Translations under genes and position numbers: made by a program
Part shown: piece after piece, positions 1 to 7,277 of the stretch
How positions within the stretch are numbered: the first letter of the stretch is position 1
Layout: each line of letters opens with the position of its first letter
Origin: Cellvibrio polysaccharolyticus
GTDB lineage: Bacteria > Pseudomonadota > Gammaproteobacteria > Pseudomonadales > Cellvibrionaceae
Reading direction: 5' to 3'
DNA length: 64,000 nucleotides
NCBI RefSeq assembly: GCF_015182315.1
Contig: NZ_PRDL01000001.1
Span: 2,604,001-2,668,000, forward strand
Notes under the pieces: model-generated
Seen by the model: only the letters and a program-made list of their open reading frames with translations
The model's database searches: none
Told to the model about the DNA's origin: nothing

Positions 1-1048
1 CCGGAATAGCTGCAAGAATATGCGGCAGCTCATTCAAGGCTTCGACGTCTTCAATCACCAGCGTTGACACACTCCAGCGACCGCCGCGCATATCCGGGCC
101 GCCGGGCCTTACCAGCAAAAGATTGCTGCCCATGGAACTGATGCGATCCACCACCGCTTGCTTGGCACCATCACCAATTGCCAGCATGGTAATCACCGAG
201 CCAACGCCGATAACAATACCCAGCAACGTCAGTACAGTACGGAAAACATTGCTGTGTAATGAGCGAAAGGCGGTGCGTGCCGCTTCGAGTAATTCCTGAC
301 CCAGTGTGGATTCACGGGCAGACGATTCCGGCAGGATGACACCGGGCTTTTCAGCATCGGCCGACTTGCCGCCATCCGACACAATGCGGCCATCGCGGAT
401 TTCAATAATGCGATCCGCATGACTGGCCACTTCGGCATCGTGCGTAATCAGAATAACCGTGTGACCTTTTGCAGAAAGATCTTTCAGCAATGCCATTACA
501 TCGCGACCGCTGCGGCTGTCCAATGCGCCGGTCGGTTCATCGGCGAGAATAATATTGCCGCCGTTCATCAATGCACGGGCAATAGAAACCCGCTGCTGCT
601 GCCCGCCCGATAATTGCGATGGGGTGTGATCAAGACGTTCACCCAACCCCAGCGATGTCAGCAAACCGGTAGCACGCTCGCGGCGTTCGGTTACCGACAA
701 ACCGGCGTACACCGCCGGCATGGATACGTTGTCTACCGCAGAAAGACCCGCCAGCAAGTTGTAGCTTTGAAACACAAACCCAAAGGCTTCACGGCGCAAA
801 TGCGCCAGGCCATCGCGATCCAGCGTGGCAACATCGCGCCCGTTAAAACGGTAATCACCCTCGGAGGCTTTATCGAGGCAACCGAGAATATTCATCAGTG
901 TGGATTTGCCCGAGCCGGACTGTCCGACAATCGCCACAAACTCACCCGGGTAAATATCCAGATCAATGCCATGCAATACCGGCGTTTCAATTTCGCCGTT
1001 GCGAAATACGCGAGTAACACCGCGCAATTCAATCAGGGGATGGGTCAT
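1..1048 (-). CDS. macB: MacB-type ABC transporter, ATP-binding/permease subunit (partial)
   Basis: The gene starts at the ATG read from 1048 and runs off the left edge, so only about 349 of the usual 640-660 residues are visible. The N-terminal half is an ABC ATPase: a Walker A GQSGSGKST near residue 42, the signature LSGGQQQR, and a Walker B ending in ADEPTGALD. This is followed by the first membrane helix (TVLTLLGIVIGVGSVITML, near residue 270) and the start of the periplasmic MacB_PCD region. That order, ATPase before FtsX-like permease, is the MacB layout. MacB works with a MacA adaptor and an outer-membrane channel to expel macrolides, peptides or siderophores (PvdT of Pseudomonas is a homologue). 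The macA-like gene lies 26 bp upstream, so the two are probably one operon. Substrate cannot be read from sequence; the iron genes next door make siderophore export possible. Confidence 0.93.
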   Translation of the reverse strand, partial: MTHPLIELRGVTRVFRNGEIETPVLHGIDLDIYPGEFVAIVGQSGSGKSTLMNILGCLDKASEGDYRFNGRDVATLDRDGLAHLRREAFGFVFQSYNLLAGLSAVDNVSMPAVYAGLSVTERRERATGLLTSLGLGERLDHTPSQLSGGQQQRVSIARALMNGGNIILADEPTGALDSRSGRDVMALLKDLSAKGHTVILITHDAEVASHADRIIEIRDGRIVSDGGKSADAEKPGVILPESSARESTLGQELLEAARTAFRSLHSNVFRTVLTLLGIVIGVGSVITMLAIGDGAKQAVVDRISSMGSNLLLVRPGGPDMRGGRWSVSTLVIEDVEALNELPHILAAIP

Positions 1049-1074
1049 CGCCAGAATTCCTCTGAAATAACAGA

Positions 1075-2478
1075 TCAACGACCCATACGGGGCATGCCAC
1101 CCATAGGACGATTTTGTGATGGCGACGATGACGAAGCCGCCGCAGACTGACGAACACCGGTAACCACCACGTCGCCCTCGTTCAAGCCTTCAAGAATTTC
1201 TGCCTGAATGCGGTTGGTTACACCGACCACCACCGGGCGCACTTCGCGTGAGCCGTTGGCTTTTACCACCTCAACGGTTGCCGGGCGGCGAGTATTTTCA
1301 CCATTACCTTGTGCACGACGCTGCCCCCAACCACGCCCTTCTCCACCGTCAGGCATCATGCGCGGACGACGCTCACCATCCGGCAATGATGTGCGCGGGC
1401 GATCCGCATTGGCGCTCTCAAGATTTTCATTACGCGCCTCGCCATTGGCTTGTGTTTGCCCTTCTACACGCGGCTCGCGCGGCGGCATGGCAGGTGCTGT
1501 AAAAGTCAACGCCGATACCGGCACAGTCAGGGCATTACGCGCTTGCGACGTGATAAAGAAAACCTGGGTGGTCATTTGCTTCATCAGCACGCGTTCACTG
1601 TTGGGTACGTCGAACAACGCGTTATACAACACCACATTATTGAGTACTTCCGGCGTTGGCTGAATACGGTCCAGGGTGCTGTACCAGCGACGGCTCTGGC
1701 TGCCCAGCGTGGTGAAATACACCGCCATACCGGTTTTCAATTTGCTGATATCTGCCTCGGAAACCTGGGTTTGTACGGTCATGGTGCTCAGGTCAGCAAT
1801 GGTCATAATGGTTGGCGCTTGCTGGTTGGCATTGAGCGTTTGCCCTTGGCGCGATGTTAATGACACCACTGTGCCATCCATCGGAGCGTAGATGTTGGCG
1901 TAGTTGAGGTTGGCCTCCTGCACCCGCAGGTTGGATTCGGTTTGCTGAATCTGGGCTTTAAGCACATCCAATTGCGCTTTGACCGACGTTAAGGAGGCTT
2001 CAGCACTTTCCAGGGATTCTTTGGTGGTAGCGTCTTCCTTGTGCAAATTGACCTGACGCCGGTAGGTAATTTCTGCCAGCTTGAGCTGCGACTGACGATC
2101 GCGCAGCTGCGCCTGCTGGCTGGCCAATTGCGCACGGGTACCGTCGACGTTGGCGGCATAGACGGTGGCATCAATCTCTGCCAGCAAATCGCCTTGTTTA
2201 ACTTCGCTGCCAATATCAACGTGCAACACTTTCAACTGGCCGGATACCTGTGCACCCACATCCACATAATCACGTGGTTGAAGCGTACCGGTGGCGGTTA
2301 CCAGATTTTCAATATCGCCACGCTCAACCACGCTGGTGGTAAATTGAGGTTTTTCTTCCCGCTGCATGAGTAGCGTGGCGGTAACGGCAACAGCACCGAC
2401 CAGCACGAAGGCAATGAGTACAATTGGCAAGGGAGAACGGAGAGAAAAACGTCGGGGATTTGCATTCGACGGGGGCAT
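1075..2478 (-). CDS. macA: MacA-type periplasmic adaptor subunit (HlyD/RND-MFP family)
   Basis: This 467-residue protein has one N-terminal membrane anchor (about residues 14-37), then a lipoyl half-motif, a Gln-rich alpha-helical hairpin (about 105-185) and a second lipoyl half, followed by beta-barrel and membrane-proximal domains: the architecture of MacA/PvdR adaptors that bridge an inner-membrane MacB to an outer-membrane channel. The ATG at 2478 follows an AGGA with 7-nt spacing. Roughly residues 330-405 form a Pro/Arg/Gly/Asn-rich, probably disordered insertion inside the membrane-proximal domain, and the C-terminus is Ser- then Gly/Met-rich. The gene is transcribed just before the macB-like gene. 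No channel gene is in view; it may lie beyond the left edge or elsewhere. Confidence 0.92.
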   Translation of the reverse strand: MPPSNANPRRFSLRSPLPIVLIAFVLVGAVAVTATLLMQREEKPQFTTSVVERGDIENLVTATGTLQPRDYVDVGAQVSGQLKVLHVDIGSEVKQGDLLAEIDATVYAANVDGTRAQLASQQAQLRDRQSQLKLAEITYRRQVNLHKEDATTKESLESAEASLTSVKAQLDVLKAQIQQTESNLRVQEANLNYANIYAPMDGTVVSLTSRQGQTLNANQQAPTIMTIADLSTMTVQTQVSEADISKLKTGMAVYFTTLGSQSRRWYSTLDRIQPTPEVLNNVVLYNALFDVPNSERVLMKQMTTQVFFITSQARNALTVPVSALTFTAPAMPPREPRVEGQTQANGEARNENLESANADRPRTSLPDGERRPRMMPDGGEGRGWGQRRAQGNGENTRRPATVEVVKANGSREVRPVVVGVTNRIQAEILEGLNEGDVVVTGVRQSAAASSSSPSQNRPMGGMPRMGR

Positions 2479-2647
2479 AAGGTCATCCTGGCAATCACGA
2501 AAGAGTTGGATCTGATTGCAGGCAGTATACCGCGAACCCTTATATGGCCAGCGTCAAGGAAAGTGAATCCACATTTATTTCATATTCGGAGAGATTGTGG
2601 ATTGAAGTGTTCTTGTGCGAGGTACATAGAATCCCCGATGCGAAGGC

Positions 2648-2749
2648 GCCTGACCTGAAGCGTCAAGAGAACCGTCTGCCGCAGGGATGCGGCAGTCGAG
2701 CCCCCATGGATGGGTTCACGGCGTGTTCGCTTGACGCTTCAGGTCAGGC
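2648..2749. repeat. Nested inverted-repeat intergenic element
   Basis: Perfect 20-bp arms (2648-2667 and 2730-2749, core TGACCTGAAGCGTCAAG) enclose 62 bp that hold two further hairpins: CTGCCGCA/TGCGGCAG (2676-2695, GGGA loop) and CCCAT/ATGGG (2703-2714). The whole folds as a three-way cruciform. There is no T-tract, so it is not a normal terminator. It lies in the 308-bp gap between the 3' end of the reductase gene and the start of macA; the rest of the gap (2479-2647) shows nothing recognisable beyond the macA upstream region. From memory, similar GGGATGCGGC...CCATGGATGGG blocks recur between genes of marine and soil gammaproteobacteria, so it is probably a dispersed palindromic repeat. Confidence 0.7.
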
Positions 2750-2786
2750 AACTGACACCGTGACCACCCGGTTATCGCCGCGCCAA

Positions 2787-4289
2787 TCAATAAACATCCC
2801 GACAATAACGACCATTCTCTGCAAGCAGCTCCAGTGCTTCTTTACCCAGGATCATTTCCAGCTCGGTTTCAACACCCTGTGCCATGCCTTGCAAACTGCC
2901 GCAGATATAAATGGCGGCTTGCTGATTTTCTACCCAGTCGCGAAGGCGTTCTGCGTGCTGGCGAACCAGATCCTGTACATAACGCGCCGGGCTATCCGCA
3001 TCGCGCGAGAAAGCCACATCAAGATGCGCAATAAAACCGGACTGCTGCCACTGCTGAATATCCTCGCCGAAGAAAAAATCCGCGGCGCGAGTGCGCTCGC
3101 CAAACAACAGCCAGTTTTGCTGCTGGCCTTGTGTAGCACGCCAGCGCAAATGTGCGCGTAAACCGGCGATACCGGTGCCATTACCAATAAGAATTAATGG
3201 CACACCATCGGCCGGTGGATGGAAGCGCGGATTGCTGCGCACCCGCAATAAAATCTGGTCATCCAGCTGTGCGTGTGCGGTAAGCCAGCCGGAACCCAAC
3301 CCCAACTCGCCCTGCTCATCACGAGTCTGGCGCACCAGCAAATCAAGATGTCCTTCTTGCGGCAGCGAGGCAATGGAATATTCACGGTGCGGCAAATCCG
3401 GTAGTGCTTCGATCCACTCAATAGAGTTTTCCGCCGGTAATCCGGCGATTTCATCGGTGCTCACAGGCAAGCGTTTGCGTTGCAGTAAAGCTTCGCACGA
3501 GCGCAGGTGAACAGAATCAATACCGGATAACGCGAAAAATTTGTTCAGCCGCTCGCGGCTATTGCCCGGGCCGATTTCAACAATATCGCCGGCCTGCCAG
3601 TTCAGCCATTGCGCATTGCCAGGCACCAGTTGCACACGAAAAGCCGGTAAACCCGGGCTGCCCGGATTAAGGCATTGGCGATGCGCCAGGGTCCAGGGTT
3701 GATACTCAACCGGCAACCAATCTTCAAAATTGTGCTGGCCGGTTAATTGTCCGAGGTGATATTGCCAATGGCGTAAAGCGCTGGCATCACGCTGGTCAAC
3801 CTCAATCAAATCACCCAGCGCAGTAGCGCCCTGTTGATGCAGCGCCACATGCACGGCATGCCCGAAAGCACAAAAATGGCGGTAACTGCTGTCACCCAAT
3901 GCCAGCACCGCATATTGCAATGAAGAGAAAGAAAGATTATCGAGGCGGGAGATAAAGCGATTACCGTTATCCGGCGCTTCGCCTTCACCGTAGGTGCTCA
4001 CCACCAGCAAGGCACCGGCGCAATGTTGTAATTGCGAGGGCGTGACATGGTTAAGTGGAATCAGCTGAATAGCTTTACCGGCTTGCTGCAATTGTTGAGC
4101 CGTTTGTTCGGCAATGGTCTGCGCATTGCCGCCCTGGCTGGCATAAGCCACCAGCCAAACGTCCGTACCGGATGCGGTGTTATAAGCCGATAACAACCTG
4201 GCCTGCCGGCGTTGAAAACGCCACCAGCAGAGGTAACAAAACACCGCATAAACCAGCAGAATAAAAGCGACGAGAAGATAACGCGACAT
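2787..4289 (-). CDS. Membrane-anchored flavodoxin/FAD/NADPH reductase (sulfite-reductase-flavoprotein-like)
   Basis: The 500-residue protein has one N-terminal membrane helix (about 4-25), a flavodoxin domain (about 44-185; ASQGGNAQ phosphate loop, STYGEGEAPDN), an FAD-binding ferredoxin-reductase-like domain with the REYS motif near residue 303, and an NADP(H) domain (GNGTGIAG near 367, YICGSLQGM) ending in an aromatic residue. This is the cytochrome P450 reductase / CysJ layout, NADPH to FAD to FMN to an acceptor. It is the last gene of a PepSY-TM, DUF2271, DUF4198 series. In that company such proteins are usually thought to feed electrons to the PepSY membrane protein for reduction of a ferric chelate; that role is inference. 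There is no hemoprotein partner as in true sulfite reductase. A strong terminator lies just upstream (4311-4334), so it may also have its own promoter. Confidence 0.85.
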   Translation of the reverse strand: MSRYLLVAFILLVYAVFCYLCWWRFQRRQARLLSAYNTASGTDVWLVAYASQGGNAQTIAEQTAQQLQQAGKAIQLIPLNHVTPSQLQHCAGALLVVSTYGEGEAPDNGNRFISRLDNLSFSSLQYAVLALGDSSYRHFCAFGHAVHVALHQQGATALGDLIEVDQRDASALRHWQYHLGQLTGQHNFEDWLPVEYQPWTLAHRQCLNPGSPGLPAFRVQLVPGNAQWLNWQAGDIVEIGPGNSRERLNKFFALSGIDSVHLRSCEALLQRKRLPVSTDEIAGLPAENSIEWIEALPDLPHREYSIASLPQEGHLDLLVRQTRDEQGELGLGSGWLTAHAQLDDQILLRVRSNPRFHPPADGVPLILIGNGTGIAGLRAHLRWRATQGQQQNWLLFGERTRAADFFFGEDIQQWQQSGFIAHLDVAFSRDADSPARYVQDLVRQHAERLRDWVENQQAAIYICGSLQGMAQGVETELEMILGKEALELLAENGRYCRDVY

Positions 4290-4310
4290 GACGGCACAAC
4301 CTGGTGAAAC

Positions 4311-4334
4311 AAAAAGGGAGCGCAGCGCGCTCCC
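4311..4334 (-). terminator. Rho-independent terminator between DUF4198 gene and reductase gene
   Basis: Read on the minus strand, an 8-bp perfect GC-rich stem (GGGAGCGC / GCGCTCCC, 3-nt loop) is followed directly by five T. It sits after the DUF4198 stop and 22 bp before the reductase start, inside what otherwise looks like one operon. Confidence 0.8.
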
Positions 4335-4347
4335 GATTCAGAAGGAC

Positions 4348-5175
4348 TTATTCCGGCAATACTTCAAAAGTAGCAACGTAGCTGCCTGAACGTGAGGTCG
4401 CAGGTGCTTTTGCCTGGTTGTCGCGGTAAGAAGCGCTCAACCAGTAAAGACCGGCTGCCGGCCAGGTAATTGCAAACTTACCGTCTTTGTCCGTTTCTAC
4501 TTCAATGGCGTCCTGACCGTTGCGGTAGCGCATACCACCAGGAATTACCGTCACTTTGGCACCCACTGCCGGCTTGCCATCAATGATCAAACCGAACTCG
4601 GCTTTTTCGCCAGCGAACAGGTCATTCGGGTGAGTGACCGGCACCAGTTCCAAACCGCTGTTGGTAGGTTTCAATACGGTTTCGCTGGGAGAGCCCGCCG
4701 TTACGAACGTTTCCATACGGCGTGAAGATTGGGACACTTCGAGGTTTTTGGCTTTGGCCGGTACTTCTTTAGCGAAGGCGGCGGCATCCGGGGTTTGACC
4801 GCGTGGCGGCCAAAAACGACGCTCGCCCTCTTCAGTTTCCCAACGGGCATTCAAACCGCCACTGGCACTGAACACTTTGTAAGTGCCACGCTGTGACAAA
4901 TTCAAATCAAATGTGCTGCGGTATTTGCCGGTAGCGCCATTTTGCAATTCAACCGCTTTGCCATCCGGACCGGTAACTTTAATACCTTCCAGGCGCATGG
5001 CAGCATGGTCAGCGTGAAAAATATCGTTGGAGATAGCGGCATCAAAAGTTACCCACGGATCATCACCGGACAAGACGGTAGCGGCTGGCACAATCCAGGC
5101 GCGGTGCGCTTGCGCGGCCAGCGGCAGCGCCAGAGAGACGGCAACAACAGTGGCCATTTTCATAAAATGCTTCAT
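4348..5175 (-). CDS. DUF4198 family periplasmic protein (locus A)
   Basis: A 275-residue exported protein: signal peptide (about 1-23, cut after AQA) and mature start HRAW. It matches the DUF4198 family: N-terminal WVTFDAAISNDIFHADH stretch, a central VPVTHPNDLFAGEKAEF segment, and a C-terminal Ig-like half with a DKDGKFAITWPAAGLYWL pattern. DUF4198 proteins are periplasmic, His-rich at the mature N-terminus, and commonly accompany TonB receptors or nickel/cobalt/iron transport genes; a metal-chelate carrier role is suggested but unproven. The ATG follows an AAGGA (8-nt spacing). It lies downstream of the DUF2271 gene and has a paralogue at 15126-15932. Confidence 0.85.
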   Translation of the reverse strand: MKHFMKMATVVAVSLALPLAAQAHRAWIVPAATVLSGDDPWVTFDAAISNDIFHADHAAMRLEGIKVTGPDGKAVELQNGATGKYRSTFDLNLSQRGTYKVFSASGGLNARWETEEGERRFWPPRGQTPDAAAFAKEVPAKAKNLEVSQSSRRMETFVTAGSPSETVLKPTNSGLELVPVTHPNDLFAGEKAEFGLIIDGKPAVGAKVTVIPGGMRYRNGQDAIEVETDKDGKFAITWPAAGLYWLSASYRDNQAKAPATSRSGSYVATFEVLPE

Positions 5176-5244
5176 GAGATTTTCCTTATAAAGTGGTTGA
5201 ATCAGTTAAACATTAAACCCGCAAAAAAATAATCCGAGCACAAC

Positions 5245-5757
5245 TTACTGCGATAATTTCACACCGATTTTGCCCAGCTCGCTTTCGCCTTTGGCTTCGA
5301 GTGTTTCATTTTTCTTTGGTGGCCAATGGAAAGGAATTTGCACCACTTCACGGCCGCCCACTTCACGGGAGGCTTCAACCATCAGCTTGTACTCACCATC
5401 GGGCAAGTTGCCCAGCGGAGCTTTGCCCTGGCTGAAAGTGATGGTGTGCAAACCTGGCGCACGGGTAGCACCGGAAACGCCATCGACCGGAAATTCCAAT
5501 TCGCGGCCGGTGCGACGCCACCATAAACGCATGTCTTTCAACCACTCCATGCCCTTGTTTTCGCGCATTTTTACGTCGTACCAGACCGCCAGGTTGGTAG
5601 CCACACCGCCACCTTCTTTTTCAATCCAGATAGCCACGTAAGGCCGATGGTATTCGGCAACATTCAAGCGGGGAATTTCAAGCATGACCTGCAGGTCTTT
5701 CGCCATCAGCGGGGTAGCTATCAGCCCCAGTAACAGCACTATCCAACGATTTGCCAT
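5245..5757 (-). CDS. DUF2271 family periplasmic protein
   Basis: A 170-residue protein with a signal peptide ending near LMAKD. The start is the ATG at 5757, behind a clear AGGAG with 7-nt spacing; an in-frame TTG two codons earlier is less likely. The DUF2271 signature is plain: RPYVAIWI, then LWWRRTGR, then an Ig-like FlgD-type stretch (LPDGEYKLMVEASREVGG). The family occurs in iron-uptake operons beside PepSY proteins; its biochemistry is unknown. It starts 10 bp after the PepSY stop, so the two are co-transcribed. The same domain forms the C-terminus of the protein at 12689-14116. Confidence 0.85.
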   Translation of the reverse strand: MANRWIVLLLGLIATPLMAKDLQVMLEIPRLNVAEYHRPYVAIWIEKEGGGVATNLAVWYDVKMRENKGMEWLKDMRLWWRRTGRELEFPVDGVSGATRAPGLHTITFSQGKAPLGNLPDGEYKLMVEASREVGGREVVQIPFHWPPKKNETLEAKGESELGKIGVKLSQ

Positions 5758-5767
5758 AAACAATCTC

Positions 5768-6388
5768 CTAGTGAATAAACAGTAAAATCAATACCAGTGG
5801 CAGTACCAGCCCTGCCCCGACCAGCGGCCAGGTGGAAGGACGGCTACCCGCATGCCGCGCCAGCAGCACCAGCCCGGTGATGGAAAAAATCACACAAGCC
5901 ACCGAAAACACATCAATAAACCAGAACCACACCACACCGGTGTGCCGGCCTTTGTGCAGATCATTGAAATAGGAAACCCAGCCGCGATCGGTTTTTTCAA
6001 ACTGCACTTCGCCGCCCAGCAAATCAATGGTTAACCAGGCGTCGCCGCCGGGGCGTGGCAACGACAGATAAATTTCATCGTCACTCCATTCCGCCGCCTG
6101 ATTGGCAATACGGGTATCGAGGGTATCGCTCAACCAGTCGCGTAAAAAAGGTGGCAAAGGCGCCCGATCGTCATCCGGCAGTTCAAGCTGCTCCAGCATG
6201 GCTTCGGGCAAGATGGCTTCTTTGGTGATGACGACCGGCTCTACAGGGATGTCGGCAGCATGGTTCAGGGTAATACCGGTAATGGCGAACATCAGCATAC
6301 CCACCAGACACATGGCCGAGCTGATCCAGTGCCACTGGCGGACGGTACCGAGGAGCCCTGCTCGCCCCTTGAGTAGAAAACCTTTCAT
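5768..6388 (-). CDS. PepSY-associated transmembrane protein
   Basis: A 206-residue inner-membrane protein with three predicted helices (about 22-43, 148-175 and 182-204) and a periplasmic loop between the first and second. His residues near the membrane boundaries (HWISS, LNHAAD, LHKGRHTG) and the helix WFWFIDVFSVACVIFSITGLVLL fit the PepSY-associated TM family, whose larger members reduce ferric siderophores using haem or flavin electrons. It is the first gene of locus A and lies behind tandem Fur-like boxes. Its Shine-Dalgarno is poor. The reductase at 2787-4289 is a plausible electron donor (inference). Confidence 0.8.
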   Translation of the reverse strand: MKGFLLKGRAGLLGTVRQWHWISSAMCLVGMLMFAITGITLNHAADIPVEPVVITKEAILPEAMLEQLELPDDDRAPLPPFLRDWLSDTLDTRIANQAAEWSDDEIYLSLPRPGGDAWLTIDLLGGEVQFEKTDRGWVSYFNDLHKGRHTGVVWFWFIDVFSVACVIFSITGLVLLARHAGSRPSTWPLVGAGLVLPLVLILLFIH

Positions 6389-6493
6389 ATCAATACAAAT
6401 ACCTGAGTGCCACCATCGGAACAGCAGAGAAGTACACGGCCACGCTGCTTGTCGGGTTCAAAAATCGATGGAATAGTAACGGCTGAGGCAACA

Positions 6494-6524
6494 AATGACA
6501 ATTATTATCAAATGAAAATCATCT
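6494..6524. promoter_or_regulatory. Tandem Fur-box-like sites before the PepSY operon
   Basis: On the minus strand GATAATAATTGTCATT matches the Fur consensus (GATAATGATAATCATTATC) at 13 of 19 positions. Directly beside it, AATGAAAATCATC matches the inner AATGATAATCATT at 11 of 13. The sites lie about 105-135 bp upstream of the PepSY start and 136 bp upstream of the divergent DUF924 gene. Confidence 0.6.
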
Positions 6525-6659
6525 CGCGAGCTAATGAAAACGGGAATTGAATGCCATTAACCCGCCAGGCTCCTCACATAAATGCCCCTTAAAACGACCT
6601 ATAATTGCTGCTAACCACGCTGGTTACCTAACCTTCCACTGCATCGCAAAGGATCTCTT

Positions 6660-7205
6660 ATGATCGCCCGCTACCAAACAGTCCTCGATTTCTGGTTTAA
6701 CACACTTACCCCCGCACAATGGTTTGCCAAGAGCACACAACTCGATGAACAGATTCGCGAACAGTTTTCCGCCCTGCTGCAACAAGCCAGCGCCTGCGAA
6801 TTGTGGCAATGGCGCAACGAGCCTCGCGGACGTCTCGCTGAAATCATCGTGCTTGACCAGTTTTCGCGAAATATTTTTCGGGATACGCCCCGCGCCTTTC
6901 AACAGGACTCACTGGGTCTGGCACTTGCCCAGGAAGCGGTCGCACTGGGTGCCGACCAAACATTAACCGCGGTTGAACGCAGCTTTTTATATATGCCTTA
7001 CATGCACAGCGAATCGCCGTCTATCCATGAGCGTGCTGTTGAGTTGTTCAATCAACCGGGGCTGGAAAACAATCTGGATTTTGAATACAAACACAAAGCC
7101 ATTATTGATCGCTTTGGCCGCTACCCGCACCGCAATGCCATTCTGGACAGAACATCATCTGCTGAAGAAATTGAGTTTTTAAAACAACCGGGTTCAGGTT
7201 TCTAA
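6660..7205 (+). CDS. DUF924 family protein
   Basis: A 181-residue soluble protein matching DUF924 (YPO2863-type): N-terminal VLDFWF, then WFAKS, GRLAEIIVLDQFSRNIFRDTP, the FLYMPYMHSES segment and the RFGRYPHRNAILDR block. The family is predicted to be an all-helical, TPR-like protein with unknown function. An AAGGA with 6-nt spacing precedes the ATG. It is transcribed divergently from the PepSY operon and convergently with the TonB receptor, from which a terminator separates it. Confidence 0.88.
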   Translation: MIARYQTVLDFWFNTLTPAQWFAKSTQLDEQIREQFSALLQQASACELWQWRNEPRGRLAEIIVLDQFSRNIFRDTPRAFQQDSLGLALAQEAVALGADQTLTAVERSFLYMPYMHSESPSIHERAVELFNQPGLENNLDFEYKHKAIIDRFGRYPHRNAILDRTSSAEEIEFLKQPGSGF

Positions 7206-7213
7206 ACGACGAA

Positions 7214-7249
7214 AAAAATGCCAGCAACCCGAAAATTGCCGGCATTTTT
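7214..7249. terminator. Bidirectional Rho-independent terminator
   Basis: Stem AAAAATGCC / GGCATTTTT with further partial pairing inside, between the convergent DUF924 gene and TonB receptor gene; the A/T flanks supply a T-tract in both directions. Confidence 0.75.
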
Positions 7250-7277
7250 ATTTCCAATATTTACTCAATCGTAAATA

